Shown: positions 28,632-40,137, counted from the first letter of the stretch. The stretch: 64,000 bases of DNA from Streptomyces olivoverticillatus (GCF_014203555.1 NZ_JACHJH010000001.1:295973-359972), one strand, 5' to 3'. The notes: a model not told the origin generated them from the letters alone. Numbers and translations: made by a program.

Positions 28632-29285
28632 TCAGGCCCGGGCCGGGACTCCGGTGAGGGCGGTGACGACCGGGTCGAGGGCCAGGTTGATCTCCTCGCC
28701 GATGGAGCGGAAGAAGGTGATCGGGGCGCCGTAGGGGTCGTGGACCTCGTCGGCCTCCGCGTTGGGCGCCAGCAGCCAGCCGCGCAGGGCGGCGGCGGCC
28801 TGGACCAGGGCGCGGGCGCGCTCGACGACGCCGCCGGCCTGCTCGGGGTCGGGCAGGGTCGCGGGGTCTATGGCGCGCACCAGCCGGGTGAACTCCTTGA
28901 GGGTGAAGGTGCGCAGGCCCGCGGAGTGGCCCATGGAGATGACCTGGGCGCGGTGGTCGCGGGTGGCGGTCAGGACGAGATCGGCGCGGATGACGTGCTC
29001 GTCGAGGAGCTCACGGCCGATGAAGCCGTGCGGGTCGGCGCCGAGGTCGGCCAGGACGGTGGCGGCGTGGGCCTCCATGGGCGCGCCCTCGTGACCCCAG
29101 GTGCCGGCGCTCTCCACCACCAGGCCGCCCGCCATGGGGTCGCCGAGCCGGTGGGTGAGGGCGTGCAAGGTCAGCCGCTCGGTGATGGGCGAGCGGCAGA
29201 CGTTGCCGGTGCTGACGTGGAGGATGCGGAATGTGTCCGTATGGTCGTCCGGTCCCGCTATGCCACGCCCCTGTGGGGCGATCAA
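28632..29285 (-). CDS. Low-molecular-weight phosphatase-fold protein lacking the catalytic cysteine
   Basis: This 217-residue protein matches LMW protein tyrosine phosphatase/arsenate reductase proteins. The P-loop region reads HVSTGNVCRSP (residues 23-33). Where the family has its nucleophilic Cys (C-x5-R-S) this protein has Ser25, encoded by AGC, while the second Cys (C30), R31 and S32 remain. The general acid DPY is kept (D183-P184-Y185). It is therefore probably a pseudophosphatase or phosphate-binding sensor. Translation seems to start at TTG 29285, overlapping the tsaC stop (TTGA); no better start is in frame before the P-loop. Confidence 0.8.
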   Translation of the reverse strand: MIAPQGRGIAGPDDHTDTFRILHVSTGNVCRSPITERLTLHALTHRLGDPMAGGLVVESAGTWGHEGAPMEAHAATVLADLGADPHGFIGRELLDEHVIRADLVLTATRDHRAQVISMGHSAGLRTFTLKEFTRLVRAIDPATLPDPEQAGGVVERARALVQAAAALRGWLLAPNAEADEVHDPYGAPITFFRSIGEEINLALDPVVTALTGVPARA

Positions 29286-29929
29286 TTGGCCACCTCGAGA
29301 TCGGGTACCACCTCGCGGAGCTGCTCGGCGCTGATGGCGCCGGCGCGCAGCAGGACGGGCACCTTGCCGGTGACGTCCACGATGGATGACGGCACGTCGG
29401 CCGGGGTGGGGCCGCCGTCGAGGTAGACGGAGACGGAGTCGCCGAGCATCTCCTGGGCGGCGTCGCAGCTCTGCGGGGCCGGGTGGCCGGTGAGGTTGGC
29501 GCTGGAGACGGCCATGGGGCCGAACTCGGTGAGCAGCTCGATGGCGACGGGGTGCAGGGGCATCCGCACCGCGACGGTGCCGCGGGTCTCGCCCAGGTCC
29601 CAGGTCAGCGACGGCTGGTGGTTGGCGACGAGGGTGAGCGCGCCGGGCCAGAAGGCATCGACGAGCTCCCAGGCCTGCTCGGAGAAATCGGTGACGAGGC
29701 CGTGCAGGGTGTTCGGGGAGCCGACGAGGACGGGCGAGGGCATGCCCCGGCCGCGGCCCTTGGCCTGCAGGAGGTCGCCGACGGCCTCCCGGCTGAAGGC
29801 GTCCGCCCCGATGCCGTACACGGTGTCGGTGGGCAGCACGACCAGCTCGCCGCGGCGAACCGCGGCGGCTGCTTCGCGCAGACCGGTCTTGCGGTCGGTC
29901 GCGTCGCTGCAGTCGTAACGCCGTGCCAT
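29282..29929 (-). CDS. tsaC: L-threonylcarbamoyladenylate synthase (TsaC/Sua5/YrdC)
   Basis: This enzyme makes threonylcarbamoyl-AMP from threonine, bicarbonate and ATP for the t6A37 modification of ANN-decoding tRNAs. The 215 residues show the YrdC fold: GELVVLPTDTVYGIGADAF near the N terminus, the basic KGRGRGMPSPVLV substrate loop, GTVAVRMPLHPVA, and SSANLTGHPAPQ. It is the short YrdC form with little of the Sua5 C-terminal domain. It lies between prmC and the phosphatase-like gene with only short gaps, in a translation-related run. Confidence 0.93.
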   Translation of the reverse strand: MARRYDCSDATDRKTGLREAAAAVRRGELVVLPTDTVYGIGADAFSREAVGDLLQAKGRGRGMPSPVLVGSPNTLHGLVTDFSEQAWELVDAFWPGALTLVANHQPSLTWDLGETRGTVAVRMPLHPVAIELLTEFGPMAVSSANLTGHPAPQSCDAAQEMLGDSVSVYLDGGPTPADVPSSIVDVTGKVPVLLRAGAISAEQLREVVPDLEVAN

Positions 29930-29982
29930 CTAACGGACCTCCTCGTACGGGGCAAACAGGGCAGTTGTCTGGGGTGCCGCGG

Positions 29983-30828
29983 TCACGGCGTCGCCTTTCG
30001 CGCGGTGGCGAAGCGGGGGCGGTTGTTCAGGTCAGGGTGGTCGGCCGCGTCGGCCCAGCCCCGCTCCTCGGTGAAGATCCACGGCACCTGGCCGCCCTGG
30101 GTGTCGGCGTGCTCGATGACGACGACGCCGCCGGGGCGCAGCAGCCGGTGGGCGGTGCGCTCCAGGCCGCGGATGGTGTCGAGGCCGTCCTCGCCGGAGA
30201 AGAGCGCGAGCTCGGGGTCGTGGTCGCGGGCCTCGGGGGCGACGTACTCCCACTCGGTCAGCGGGATGTACGGCGGGTTGGAGATCACCAGGTCGACCTG
30301 GCCGTCGAGCTCGGGGAGCGCGGTCAGGGCGTTGCCGTGGTGCAGCTGGACGCGGGAGCCCTCGACGTTCTTGCGGGCCCAGCCCAGGGCGCTCTCGTCC
30401 AGCTCGACGGCGTGCACGCGCGAGCGCGGCACCTCCTGGGCGAGGGCGAGGGCGATGGCGCCGGAGCCGGTGCACAGATCGACGATGAGGGGTTCGACGA
30501 CGTCCATGGCGCGCACGGCGTCTATGGCCCAGCCGACGACCGACTCGGTCTCGGGGCGGGGCACGAAGACGCCGGGTCCGACCTGGAGCTCCAGGTAGCG
30601 GAAGAAGGCGCGGCCGGTGATGTGCTGGAGCGGTTCGCGGGCCTCGCGCCGGGCGACGGCCTCCCAGTAGCGGGCGTCGAAGTCGGCGTCGGCGACGGTG
30701 TGCAGCTCCCCCCGCTTGACGCCGTGCACGAAGGCGGCGAGCTCCTCCGCGTCGAAGCGCGGGGAAGGCACGCCGGCGTCGGCCAGCCGCTGGGTGGCTT
30801 GTGCCACCTCGGCGAGCAGCAGGTTCAC
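29983..30828 (-). CDS. prmC: Peptide chain release factor N5-glutamine methyltransferase
   Basis: PrmC methylates the glutamine of the GGQ motif in release factors. The 281 residues have the N-terminal helical substrate-binding domain, the SAM motif DLCTGSGAIA (117-126) and the catalytic NPPY (184-187). The PRPETE loop (90-95) is also typical. Its target gene prfA lies 61 bp upstream in the same direction, a common pairing. The start ATG at 30828 has GGAAG about seven bases before it. Confidence 0.96.
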   Translation of the reverse strand: MNLLLAEVAQATQRLADAGVPSPRFDAEELAAFVHGVKRGELHTVADADFDARYWEAVARREAREPLQHITGRAFFRYLELQVGPGVFVPRPETESVVGWAIDAVRAMDVVEPLIVDLCTGSGAIALALAQEVPRSRVHAVELDESALGWARKNVEGSRVQLHHGNALTALPELDGQVDLVISNPPYIPLTEWEYVAPEARDHDPELALFSGEDGLDTIRGLERTAHRLLRPGGVVVIEHADTQGGQVPWIFTEERGWADAADHPDLNNRPRFATARKATP

Positions 30829-30889
30829 TGGGCTTCCTCCACGTTCCGTTCCTGCAAGGTGTTGCCGCGGTGCGGCCGCCGGTCGGCGG

Positions 30890-31969
30890 CTACTGCGCGG
30901 CGGCGAGCTTGGCGGCGGAGTCGGCGTCGACGCACGCCTGGATCACCGGGTCGAGCTCTCCGTCGAGCACCTGGTCCAAGTTGTACGCCTTGAAGCCGAC
31001 CCGGTGGTCCGAAATGCGGTTTTCCGGGAAGTTATAGGTGCGGATCTTCTCCGAGCGGTCCACCGTGCGGACCTGGCTGCGGCGGGCGTCCGCGGCGTTC
31101 TTCTCCGCCTCCTCCTGGGCCGCGGCCAGCAGCCGCGAGCGCAGGATGCGCAGGGCCTGCTCCTTGTTCTGGAGCTGGCTCTTCTCGTTCTGGCAGGAGG
31201 CGACGACACCGGTGGGCAGGTGCGTGATGCGCACCGCGGAGTCGGTGGTGTTCACCGACTGGCCGCCGGGGCCGGAGGAGCGGTAGACGTCGATGCGCAG
31301 GTCGTTGGGGTTGATCTCGACCTCGATCTCCTCGGCCTCGGGCGTGACGAGCACGCCGGCGGCGGAGGTGTGGATCCGGCCCTGGGACTCGGTGGCGGGC
31401 ACGCGCTGGACGCGGTGGACGCCGCCCTCGTACTTCAGCCGGGCCCAGACGCCCTGACCGGGCTCGGTGGCGCCGTTGCCGCCCTTGGTCTTGACCGCGA
31501 CCTGGACGTCCTTGTAGCCGCCGAGCTCGGACTCGGTGGCGTCGATGATCTCGGTCTTCCAGCCCACGCGCTCGGCGTAGCGCAGGTACATGCGCAGCAG
31601 GTCGCCGGCGAAGAGCGCCGACTCGTCGCCGCCCGCGCCCGCCTTGACCTCCAGGATGACGTCCTTGTCGTCGCTGGGGTCGCGGGGCACGAGCAGCAGG
31701 CGCAGGCGCTCGGTGAGCTCCTCGCGCTGCTTCTCCAGCTCCTTGACCTCGGCGGCGAAGTCGGGGTCGTCCGCGGCGAGCTCGCGCGCGGTGCCGATGT
31801 CGTCCCCCGTCTGCTTCCAGGAGCGGTAGGTACCGACGATCGGGGTCAGCTCGGCGTAGCGCTTGTTGAGCTTGCGGGCGTTGGCCTGGTCCGCGTGCAC
31901 GGCGGGGTCGGCGAGCCGCTTCTCGAGGTCGGCGTGCTCGCCGATCAGTTCCTCGACTGCCTCGAACAT
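30890..31969 (-). CDS. prfA: Peptide chain release factor 1
   Basis: RF1 recognises UAG and UAA stop codons and triggers release. The 359 residues contain the N-terminal helical domain, the codon-reading loop with P191-A192-T193 (PxT type) and the GGQ at 235-237 ([12 protein letters not shown]). The motif [15 protein letters not shown] is also intact. It sits between rpmE and prmC on the same strand, so the protein and its methyltransferase are likely co-expressed. Confidence 0.97.
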   Translation of the reverse strand: MFEAVEELIGEHADLEKRLADPAVHADQANARKLNKRYAELTPIVGTYRSWKQTGDDIGTARELAADDPDFAAEVKELEKQREELTERLRLLLVPRDPSDDKDVILEVKAGAGGDESALFAGDLLRMYLRYAERVGWKTEIIDATESELGGYKDVQVAVKTKGGNGATEPGQGVWARLKYEGGVHRVQRVPATESQGRIHTSAAGVLVTPEAEEIEVEINPNDLRIDVYRSSGPGGQSVNTTDSAVRITHLPTGVVASCQNEKSQLQNKEQALRILRSRLLAAAQEEAEKNAADARRSQVRTVDRSEKIRTYNFPENRISDHRVGFKAYNLDQVLDGELDPVIQACVDADSAAKLAAAQ

Positions 31970-32012
31970 GGGGTTTCCTCAGTGGAAGTGTGACGGGCCT
32001 GCTGGACGACAA

Positions 32013-32064
32013 AGCGCCGGTCCGGGTCGCCCGCGCGTGCGCGGGACGACCGGGAACCGGCGCT
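32013..32064 (-). terminator. Long hairpin after rpmE
   Basis: AGCGCCGGT pairs with ACCGGCGCT, and the paired region continues inward (CGGGTCG/CGACCCG-like, CCCGCGC/GCGCGGG) to a short loop, with few mismatches. It begins nine bases after the rpmE stop on the minus strand. Confidence 0.75.
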
Positions 32065-32072
32065 GCGGGTCG

Positions 32073-32297
32073 CTACTTCTTGGCCGACCCGGCGTTCTTG
32101 CCGAAGCGGGCCTCGAACCGCGCCACACGGCCACCGGTGTCGAGGATCTTCTGCTTGCCCGTGTAGAACGGGTGGCACTCGGAGCACACGTCGGCACGGA
32201 TGGTGCCGTCGGCGACGGTGCTACGGGTGGTGAAGGAGGCGCCACAGGTGCAGCTGACCTGGGTGTCGACGTACTCCGGGTGGATGTCGCGCTTCAA
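32073..32297 (-). CDS. rpmE: 50S ribosomal protein L31, zinc-binding form
   Basis: L31 is a surface protein of the large subunit that bridges to the 30S head. This 74-residue copy keeps the zinc ligands (Cys16 and Cys18 in SCTCG, Cys37 and Cys40 in [12 protein letters not shown]), so it is the C+ form expressed when zinc is available. Streptomyces usually also encode a zinc-free L31 elsewhere under Zur control. The start follows GGAGATCC. A long hairpin separates it from prfA. Confidence 0.97.
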   Translation of the reverse strand: MKRDIHPEYVDTQVSCTCGASFTTRSTVADGTIRADVCSECHPFYTGKQKILDTGGRVARFEARFGKNAGSAKK

Positions 32298-32423
32298 GGG
32301 ATCTCCTAGTTTCGGGAGGGCACCGGGTCGTAGAGGCGGGATTGCCTTACGTGAACCGGGGCCGACGTACCAGTCTGCCAGTACTGGCCGTATCCCCCAA
32401 AACGGGGGGTGGCGGCCGGTTAT

Positions 32424-32448
32424 TCCCCCCGGTTCCGGGCCGGGGGGA
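32424..32448 (-). terminator. Terminator directly after the LCP gene
   Basis: TCCCCCCGG and CCGGGGGGA pair around a 7-base loop. The stem begins three bases after the stop codon at 32452. Confidence 0.75.
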
Positions 32449-32451
32449 CGG

Positions 32452-33567
32452 CTACTTCACGACGCCGTCGGCGTCCGTGGTGGCGCCCGCTCCCGCCTTG
32501 ACGGCGGACTCGGGGATGGGCTGGTCGGCGCGGAGCGCCTTCCAGATCTGCGCGCTGGCCTCGGGGACCGGGATCACGCGGTTGTGGTCGACGGGGTCGT
32601 CGCCCACCGGCAGCGTCACCATGTGCATGTCGCTGGAGCCGATGCCCTTGAGTCCGCTCGCGAAGGAGTACAGCTTCTCGAGCGAGCCCAGCTCGCGGTC
32701 GGTGGTGACGGCCTTGGTGGCGGTGTCGGCCAGCCCGTAGAGCTTGGTGGGGCTGCTGAACATGCCGACGGACTTCACCTGGTTCATCAGTGCCTTGATG
32801 AAGGCCTGCTGGAGCTTGATCCGGCCCAGGTCACTGCCATCGCCGACGCCGTGGCGGGTGCGCACGAGGCCGAGGGACTGCTCGCCGTCGAGGGTGTGGG
32901 TGCCCGCGGACAGGTCGAGGTGGCTCCACTTGTCGTGGATGGGCTTGGTGGTGGTGACCTCGACGCCGCCCAGCTTGTCGATCAGTTTCTGGAAGCCGGC
33001 GAAGTCGACCTCCAGGTAGTGGTCCATGCGGATGTCGGTCATCGCCTCGACGGTCTTGACCGCACAGGCCGCGCCGCCCACCGTGAACGCCTCGTTGAAC
33101 TGCGCGTGCTTCACGGCCGGACTGGTCTTGCCCTCCGGCGTGGTGCACGAGGGGCGCGGGACGATGGTGTCGCGCGGGATGCTGACCACGCTGGCCTGCT
33201 TGTGACCCGCATAGATGTGGACGATCATCGCGGTGTCGGAGCGGGAGCTGCCCTCGTCCCGGCCGTACTTTCCGTTGGCGCCGGCCCGGGAGTCGGAGCC
33301 GAGGACGAGGATGTCCTGCGAGCCGTTGTCGACGTTCACCGGGCGGTCCTTGCCCAGCGCCGCGTTGATGTCGACGCTGTTGAGGTTGCCGTTGAGCTTG
33401 AAGTAGAGGAAGCCCAGCCCGGTGCCGCCGAGCACCACCAGGGCCGCCAGGCTCCAGATGGCTATTCGCCAGCCCTTGCGGCGGACGGGGGGCTTGCGTC
33501 GACGGCCGCGCCCGCCCGCACGGCGACGGGCGGAACCCGTCGGCGTGCTCATGCTGTCGTCGGCCAT
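32452..33567 (-). CDS. LytR-CpsA-Psr (LCP) family cell-wall glycopolymer transferase
   Basis: LCP enzymes attach undecaprenyl-linked anionic polymers to peptidoglycan outside the cell. This 371-residue protein has a very basic cytoplasmic start (residues 10-33, many Arg), one membrane helix (33-56) and an external LCP domain. The domain shows [31 protein letters not shown] and the late [18 protein letters not shown], which contain the conserved Asp and Arg residues that hold the pyrophosphate. The start ATG has GAGGAG four to nine bases before it. The function fits the WecA/TagO-type gene further along the same block. Confidence 0.92.
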   Translation of the reverse strand: MADDSMSTPTGSARRRAGGRGRRRKPPVRRKGWRIAIWSLAALVVLGGTGLGFLYFKLNGNLNSVDINAALGKDRPVNVDNGSQDILVLGSDSRAGANGKYGRDEGSSRSDTAMIVHIYAGHKQASVVSIPRDTIVPRPSCTTPEGKTSPAVKHAQFNEAFTVGGAACAVKTVEAMTDIRMDHYLEVDFAGFQKLIDKLGGVEVTTTKPIHDKWSHLDLSAGTHTLDGEQSLGLVRTRHGVGDGSDLGRIKLQQAFIKALMNQVKSVGMFSSPTKLYGLADTATKAVTTDRELGSLEKLYSFASGLKGIGSSDMHMVTLPVGDDPVDHNRVIPVPEASAQIWKALRADQPIPESAVKAGAGATTDADGVVK

Positions 33568-33888
33568 GTGCTCCTCGATCCTTGCGCTGCTCCTGTCGCT
33601 GCCCCTTTCAGACGGGGTAGCTTGCGCCAGGGTTGCACAGGGGATTCTTAGAGCCGTCTTAAAACCGACCCCCTCGAAAGAGTGAGTGCCGGACCTCGGA
33701 ACCCGCCACCACCTGCGGTTTCGCCGAGATCACCGACGCCGGACCCGGCCCGGGACGGCCGGGAGGCCTGTGGCACAAATCTCAGATTGTCACGGAAAGA
33801 TCACGACGGGTCGAGCACCGCGCGAGCACAAAGCAAAACCTCCCCGTCACCGAGGTGACGGGGAGGTCTGCCGTGCGGTCCTTGCGGA
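33568..33888. other. 321-bp spacer between rho and the LCP gene
   Basis: This non-coding stretch holds the rho terminator at its right end on the minus strand and the LCP promoter region at its left. TCTAAGAATCC-type AT-richer sequence near 33645-33665 is the best place for the LCP promoter, but no -35/-10 pair is convincing. I see no small gene. Confidence 0.4.
33838..33867 (-). terminator. Intrinsic terminator of rho, with U-rich tail
   Basis: A perfect inverted repeat with 14-base arms (ACCTCCCCGTCACC and complement, two bases between) begins 22 bases after the rho stop. It is followed on the minus strand by TTTTGCTTTG. A U-rich tail is unusual among hairpins in this window. Confidence 0.85.
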
Positions 33889-35931
<2,043 letters not shown>

Positions 35932-36353
35932 GAAGGGGTCCTTCCCTGGAGCGGGCGTCGGCCTGTCTGGCTCGGCGACCGGTCGTGCTGTCCGGCTGCG
36001 GTCCTTGTATGCGGACCGGGCCGGGGCGGTGGTCCGCCGGTGTTATACGGCGGAAGAATTCAGTGCATTGGTGCCGACGTGAAGAATGAGAGAAGGACAC
36101 GACATAAACGCTTCACTCATGTCGCCCACGCCGATTCCGGAGCGTGCTCGAAGCTGCTCAGGCAGGCTGCTCAGGCAGTTTGGGAGGCTCCCGGAAGAAA
36201 AGCGGTCCCTGATCGGGACACACAACACCGAGCCGATGTGGCTTCGAGTGCAGACTTGAGGTTAACACTACCGGATCCCACAAACATTCCCCCTCTCCAA
36301 GAACGGCAACCGCGTTTTTCGCGGGTCCGGGGCCGCACCCCGGACACCACTGG
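35932..36353 (-). other. 422-bp spacer: rho leader and thrB terminator
   Basis: The right end holds the thrB terminator. The rest is probably the rho leader. Its GC content drops to about one half around 36043-36120, far below the surroundings. A 25-codon frame starts there (ATG at 36120, stop at 36043), but its third positions are not GC-rich. A TAGTGT element (36265-36270, minus strand) is a candidate -10. The last bases fold a small hairpin over the rho ribosome site. Autoregulation through the leader is plausible by analogy with rho of other bacteria. Confidence 0.45.
36310..36345 (-). terminator. Double hairpin terminator after thrB
   Basis: GTCCGGGG/CCCCGGAC (loop of five, 36325-36345) is followed directly by CCGCG-TTTTT-CGCGG (36310-36324), starting eight bases after the thrB stop on the minus strand. 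Confidence 0.75.
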
Positions 36354-37268
36354 TCAGGCGAGCGGCAGCACGCTCGTCCCCCCGGCGTCGAGGGTCAGCC
36401 GGTTGGCCGCCCAGCCCTCTCCCGCCAGTCGTGCGACCTTGTCGGCCGCACCGTCCTCGACCAGCGCGAGCACCGTGGGGCCCGCGCCGGAGATGACTGC
36501 GGGAACGCCGTCCGCCCGCAGTCGGTTGACCAGGGCCACGCTCTCCGGCATCGCCGGAGCGCGGTATTCCTGGTGGAGCCGGTCCTCGGTGGCCGGCAGC
36601 AGCAGCTCGGGGCGCCTGGTCAGGGCCTCGACGAGCAGCGCCGCGCGCCCGGCGTTGGCGGCCGCGTCCGCATGGGGGACGCTGCGCGGCAACAGCCCGC
36701 GCGCGGTTTCGGTCAGCACGGCTCTGGACGGCACGAAGACCACCGGAACGATGGAATCCGCCGGGTCCATCCGAATGGCCCGGGCGACTCCGGACTCCAT
36801 CCAGGCCAGGGTGAATCCGCCGAGAAGGCACGCGGCGACATTGTCGGGGTGGCCCTCGATTTCGGTGGCCAGCTCGAGCATGGCCGCCTCGTCGAGCCTC
36901 TCGGCGCCGCCTATGGTCACCGCGCGGGCCGCGAGGATGCCCGCGCAGATCGCGGCGGAGGAGGAACCGAGCCCCCGGCCGTGCGGAATGCGGTTGGCGC
37001 AGACGACCTCCAGGCCGCGCGGCTGCCCGCCGAGCAGGTCGAAGGTGGTGCGCAGGGAGCGTACGAGCAGATGGCTCTCGTCACGCGGCAGCGTCTCGGC
37101 ACCCTCGCCGGCGATGTCGATGTGCAAACCGGATTCGGCCACCCGGACGACGACATCGTCGTAGAGGCCCAGGGACAGACCGAGGGCGTCGAAGCCGGGA
37201 CCGAGATTTGCGCTGGTGGCAGGGGTGCGCACTCGGACGGCGGCGGCGCGGAACGCGGGACCGGCCAT
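36354..37268 (-). CDS. thrB: Homoserine kinase
   Basis: This GHMP-family kinase phosphorylates homoserine on its hydroxyl for threonine synthesis. The 304 residues carry VRTPATSANLGPGFDALG at the N terminus (in part), the ATP loop PHGRGLGSSSAAI (95-107), EGHPDNVAACLLGG and the C-terminal VISGAGPTVLAL. The start at 37268 fits the family; AAGGAG is 12 bases upstream, a long spacing. Unlike in many bacteria it is not tightly linked to thrC: 336 bp with several hairpins lie between them. Confidence 0.95.
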   Translation of the reverse strand: MAGPAFRAAAVRVRTPATSANLGPGFDALGLSLGLYDDVVVRVAESGLHIDIAGEGAETLPRDESHLLVRSLRTTFDLLGGQPRGLEVVCANRIPHGRGLGSSSAAICAGILAARAVTIGGAERLDEAAMLELATEIEGHPDNVAACLLGGFTLAWMESGVARAIRMDPADSIVPVVFVPSRAVLTETARGLLPRSVPHADAAANAGRAALLVEALTRRPELLLPATEDRLHQEYRAPAMPESVALVNRLRADGVPAVISGAGPTVLALVEDGAADKVARLAGEGWAANRLTLDAGGTSVLPLA

Positions 37269-37604
37269 CGCTCGATGACTCTCCTTGGTGTGGCCTTGGC
37301 ATGGCGTGCGACATCCGCAAGGGCCGTGACGGCAATGCCGCGTGGAGGGCGGCACGGTCTGCGGCGGGGCGGTGTGAGCACAGCCTATCGAAGGAAGGTT
37401 CTGTGGCGACATAGGGCGCACGGGAGGCGCACGATGCGTGTCGCCTGCGGCGCGCCGGGTTTGCGGCAAGGTGGGCCGTTTTCATGCCCCCTGGCGCCCC
37501 CGGAACCGCCCCGAACGGGCCGGATTCGGCCCGTCCGGGAATTCCCGGGTCGTGCTGTGCGCCGCCGTGTCGCCGCGGGGCGGCGACGCGAAGGCGCACG
37601 GCCG
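37269..37604. other. 336-bp spacer between thrC and thrB
   Basis: It contains a hairpin 70 bases after thrC (37515-37534), a 14-bp perfect palindrome CCGGGAATTCCCGG (37535-37548) and a GTCGCC/GGCGAC stem near 37567-37590. The part next to thrB is the likely thrB promoter, but I cannot name the boxes. No convincing gene is present in it. Confidence 0.45.
37515..37534 (-). terminator. Probable terminator after thrC
   Basis: ACGGGCCG pairs with CGGCCCGT around GATT, on the minus strand 70 bases past the thrC stop. Confidence 0.5.
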
Positions 37605-38696
37605 TCAGGTCAGGCCCAGGCTCCGGGCGGCGGTCGCCGCGTCCACCGGGACAGTGAGCGGCTGCGGCGCACCGGCCACCGCCCAGTCCGGGTCCTTGAG
37701 GCCGTTGCCCGTGACCGTACAGACGATGCGCTGGCCCGGGTCCACCTTGCCCTGCTCGGCCGCCTTGAGCAGACCGGCCACGCCGGCCGCCGAGGCGGGC
37801 TCGACGAAGACGCCCTCCTGCGAGGCCAACAGCCGGTAGGCGGCGAGGATCTGGCGGTCGGTCACCTCGTCGATGAGGCCGCCCGACTCGTCGCGCGCCT
37901 GCTCGGCGAAGCGCCAGGAGGCGGGGTTGCCGATGCGGATCGCGGTGGCGATGGTGTGCGGGTCCTTCACCGGCTCGCCGCGCACGATGGGCGCCGAACC
38001 CGAGGCCTGGAAGCCCCACATGCGCGGGGTGCGGGAGGCGATGCCGTCCGCGGCGTACTCGCGGTAGCCCTTCCAGTAGGCCGTGATGTTGCCCGCATTG
38101 CCCACCGGCAGCACATGGATGTCGGGGGCGTCGCCGAGCGCGTCGACGATCTCGAAGGCCGCGGTCTTCTGTCCCTCGATGCGGACCGGGTTGACCGAGT
38201 TGACCAGCGCCACCGGGTAGTTGTCGGAGAGCGAGCGGGCCAGCGTCAGGCAGTCATCGAAGTTGCCGTCGACCTGGAGGATGCGGGCGCCGTGCACCAG
38301 CGCCTGGCCCATCTTGCCGAGCGCGATCTTTCCCTGCGGCACCAGCACGGCGCAGACCATGCCGGCGCGTACGGCGTAGGCCGCCGCGGAGGCGGAGGTG
38401 TTGCCGGTGGAGGCGCAGATGACGGCCTTGGCACCCTCCTCCTTGGCGCGGGTGATGGCCATCGTCATGCCGCGGTCCTTGAAGGAGCCCGTGGGGTTGG
38501 CGCCCTCGACCTTGAGGTGGACCTCGCAGCCGGTGCGCTCGGAGAGCACCTGCGCGGGCACGAGCGGGGTGCCGCCCTCGCGGAGCGTGACGACCGGCGT
38601 CTCGGCGGTGACCGGGAGACGGTCGCGGTATTCCTCGATGATGCCGCGCCACTGATGGGTGCCCGAGGCGCCGGAGCGGCTGATGTTGGCAGACAT
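37605..38696 (-). CDS. thrC: Threonine synthase
   Basis: This PLP enzyme turns O-phosphohomoserine into threonine. The 363 residues match the short actinobacterial class: [12 protein letters not shown], the PLP lysine K73 in [25 protein letters not shown], and the PLP-phosphate loop [14 protein letters not shown]. The late [11 protein letters not shown] is also conserved. The ATG at 38696 has GGGAG eleven bases upstream. It follows hom after 35 bp, so hom and thrC are surely one operon. Confidence 0.96.
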   Translation of the reverse strand: MSANISRSGASGTHQWRGIIEEYRDRLPVTAETPVVTLREGGTPLVPAQVLSERTGCEVHLKVEGANPTGSFKDRGMTMAITRAKEEGAKAVICASTGNTSASAAAYAVRAGMVCAVLVPQGKIALGKMGQALVHGARILQVDGNFDDCLTLARSLSDNYPVALVNSVNPVRIEGQKTAAFEIVDALGDAPDIHVLPVGNAGNITAYWKGYREYAADGIASRTPRMWGFQASGSAPIVRGEPVKDPHTIATAIRIGNPASWRFAEQARDESGGLIDEVTDRQILAAYRLLASQEGVFVEPASAAGVAGLLKAAEQGKVDPGQRIVCTVTGNGLKDPDWAVAGAPQPLTVPVDAATAARSLGLT

Positions 38697-38731
38697 TGCT
38701 TTCGTAACTCCCTTGGCTGGGCGTGCTCGCC

Positions 38732-40033
38732 CTACTCGCCCTTTTCGCCTTCGACCCGCATGATGCTCGCCACCCCGCGCACCGTGTCCAGCTTGCGCAG
38801 CGCCTCGACCGTCGCCGACAGGGCGGCGTCGGCGGCCCGGTGGGTGACCACGACGAGGGCCGCCTCGCCGTCCTTGCCCTGCTGGCGGACGGTGTCGATG
38901 GAGACGCCGTGCTCGGCGAAGACGGTGGCGACCTGGGCCAGGACGCCGGGCTTGTCGGCGACGTCGAGGCTGATGTGATAGCGCGTGACCACCTCGCCCA
39001 TCGGGCTCACCGGCAGCCGGGTGTAAGCGGATTCGCCGGGTCCGGTGGACTCGGCGAGCTTGTTGCGGCAGACCGCGACGAGGTCGCCGAGAACCGCCGA
39101 GGCGGTCGGCGAACCGCCCGCGCCCGGACCGTAGAACATCAGCTGCCCGGCCGCCTCGGCCTCGATGAACACCGCGTTGTACGCCTCGCGCACGGAGGCC
39201 AGCGGGTGGCCCAGCGGAATCATCGCCGGGTGCACCCGGGCGGTGACCGACCGCCCGTCGGCGGCCCGCTCGCAGATGGCCAGCAGCTTGATGGTGCAGC
39301 CCATCTGCTTCGCGGAAGCGAAGTCCGCGGCGGTGACCTCCGTCATGCCTTCGCGGTAGACGTCGTCGAGGCGCACCCGGGTGTGGAAGGCGATCCCGGC
39401 GAGGATCGCGGCCTTGGCGGCGGCGTCGAAGCCCTCGACGTCGGCCGTCGGGTCGGCCTCGGCGTAGCCGAGCGCGGTGGCCTCGTCCAGCGCCTCGGAG
39501 TAGCCCGCGCCGCTGGAGTCCATCTTGTCGAGGATGAAGTTGGTGGTGCCGTTGACGATGCCCAGCACCCGGTTCACCTTGTCGCCCGCGAGGGACTCGC
39601 GCAGCGGGCGCACCAGCGGGATGGCGCCCGCAACGGCGGCCTCGTAGTAGAGGTCCGCGCCGTGCTGCTCGGCCGCCGCGTGCAGGGCGGCGCCGTCCTG
39701 GGCGAGCAGCGCCTTGTTGGCGGAGACGACGCTGGCGCCGTGCTCGAAGGCGGCGGTGATCAGCGCACGGGCCGGCTCGATGCCGCCGATGACCTCGACG
39801 ACCACGTCGATGTCGCCGCGTTTGACGAGCGCGGTGGCGTCGGTGGTGATCAGCTCCGCGGGCACCCCGTCCCGGACCCGGCCGGGGCGCCGGACGGCGA
39901 TCCCGGCGAGCTCGACCGGGGCGCCGACGCGTTGCGTGAGGTCGTCCGCGTGCGTCGTCATGATGCGCGCCACCTCGGAGCCGACCACTCCACAGCCCAG
40001 CAGCGCCACTTTCAGCGGACGCGTACGCATCAT
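38732..40033 (-). CDS. hom: Homoserine dehydrogenase with ACT domain
   Basis: This enzyme reduces aspartate semialdehyde to homoserine, the branch toward threonine and methionine. The 433 residues contain the NAD(P) motif GCGVVGSE (13-20), the catalytic region [13 protein letters not shown] and the conserved [11 protein letters not shown] loop. A C-terminal ACT domain (about 345-433, [19 protein letters not shown]) suggests threonine feedback inhibition. Two ATG codons stand together; 40030 has the better spacing to GAGG. It follows lysA after 134 bp and precedes thrC closely. Confidence 0.96.
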   Translation of the reverse strand: MMRTRPLKVALLGCGVVGSEVARIMTTHADDLTQRVGAPVELAGIAVRRPGRVRDGVPAELITTDATALVKRGDIDVVVEVIGGIEPARALITAAFEHGASVVSANKALLAQDGAALHAAAEQHGADLYYEAAVAGAIPLVRPLRESLAGDKVNRVLGIVNGTTNFILDKMDSSGAGYSEALDEATALGYAEADPTADVEGFDAAAKAAILAGIAFHTRVRLDDVYREGMTEVTAADFASAKQMGCTIKLLAICERAADGRSVTARVHPAMIPLGHPLASVREAYNAVFIEAEAAGQLMFYGPGAGGSPTASAVLGDLVAVCRNKLAESTGPGESAYTRLPVSPMGEVVTRYHISLDVADKPGVLAQVATVFAEHGVSIDTVRQQGKDGEAALVVVTHRAADAALSATVEALRKLDTVRGVASIMRVEGEKGE

Positions 40034-40081
40034 CCGACCTCGTTTCTCGTCTTCGGTGGTACACCAGTCTCACTCACCGGA

Positions 40082-40099
40082 CGGGGGTTTCGTCCCCCG
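40082..40099 (-). terminator. Small hairpin in the lysA-hom spacer
   Basis: CGGGGG and CCCCCG pair around six bases, between lysA and hom on the minus strand. It is short, so it may only reduce read-through. Confidence 0.35.
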
Positions 40100-40137
40100 G
40101 TCCAGTATCCGAGACCGTTGTTTCCGTTTTCTTTCGC

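Noticed and set aside
36043..36228. 61-codon frame in the rho leader as a gene
   Set aside because: Third codon positions are not GC-rich and no good ribosome site precedes it; it is kept only as a leader observation.
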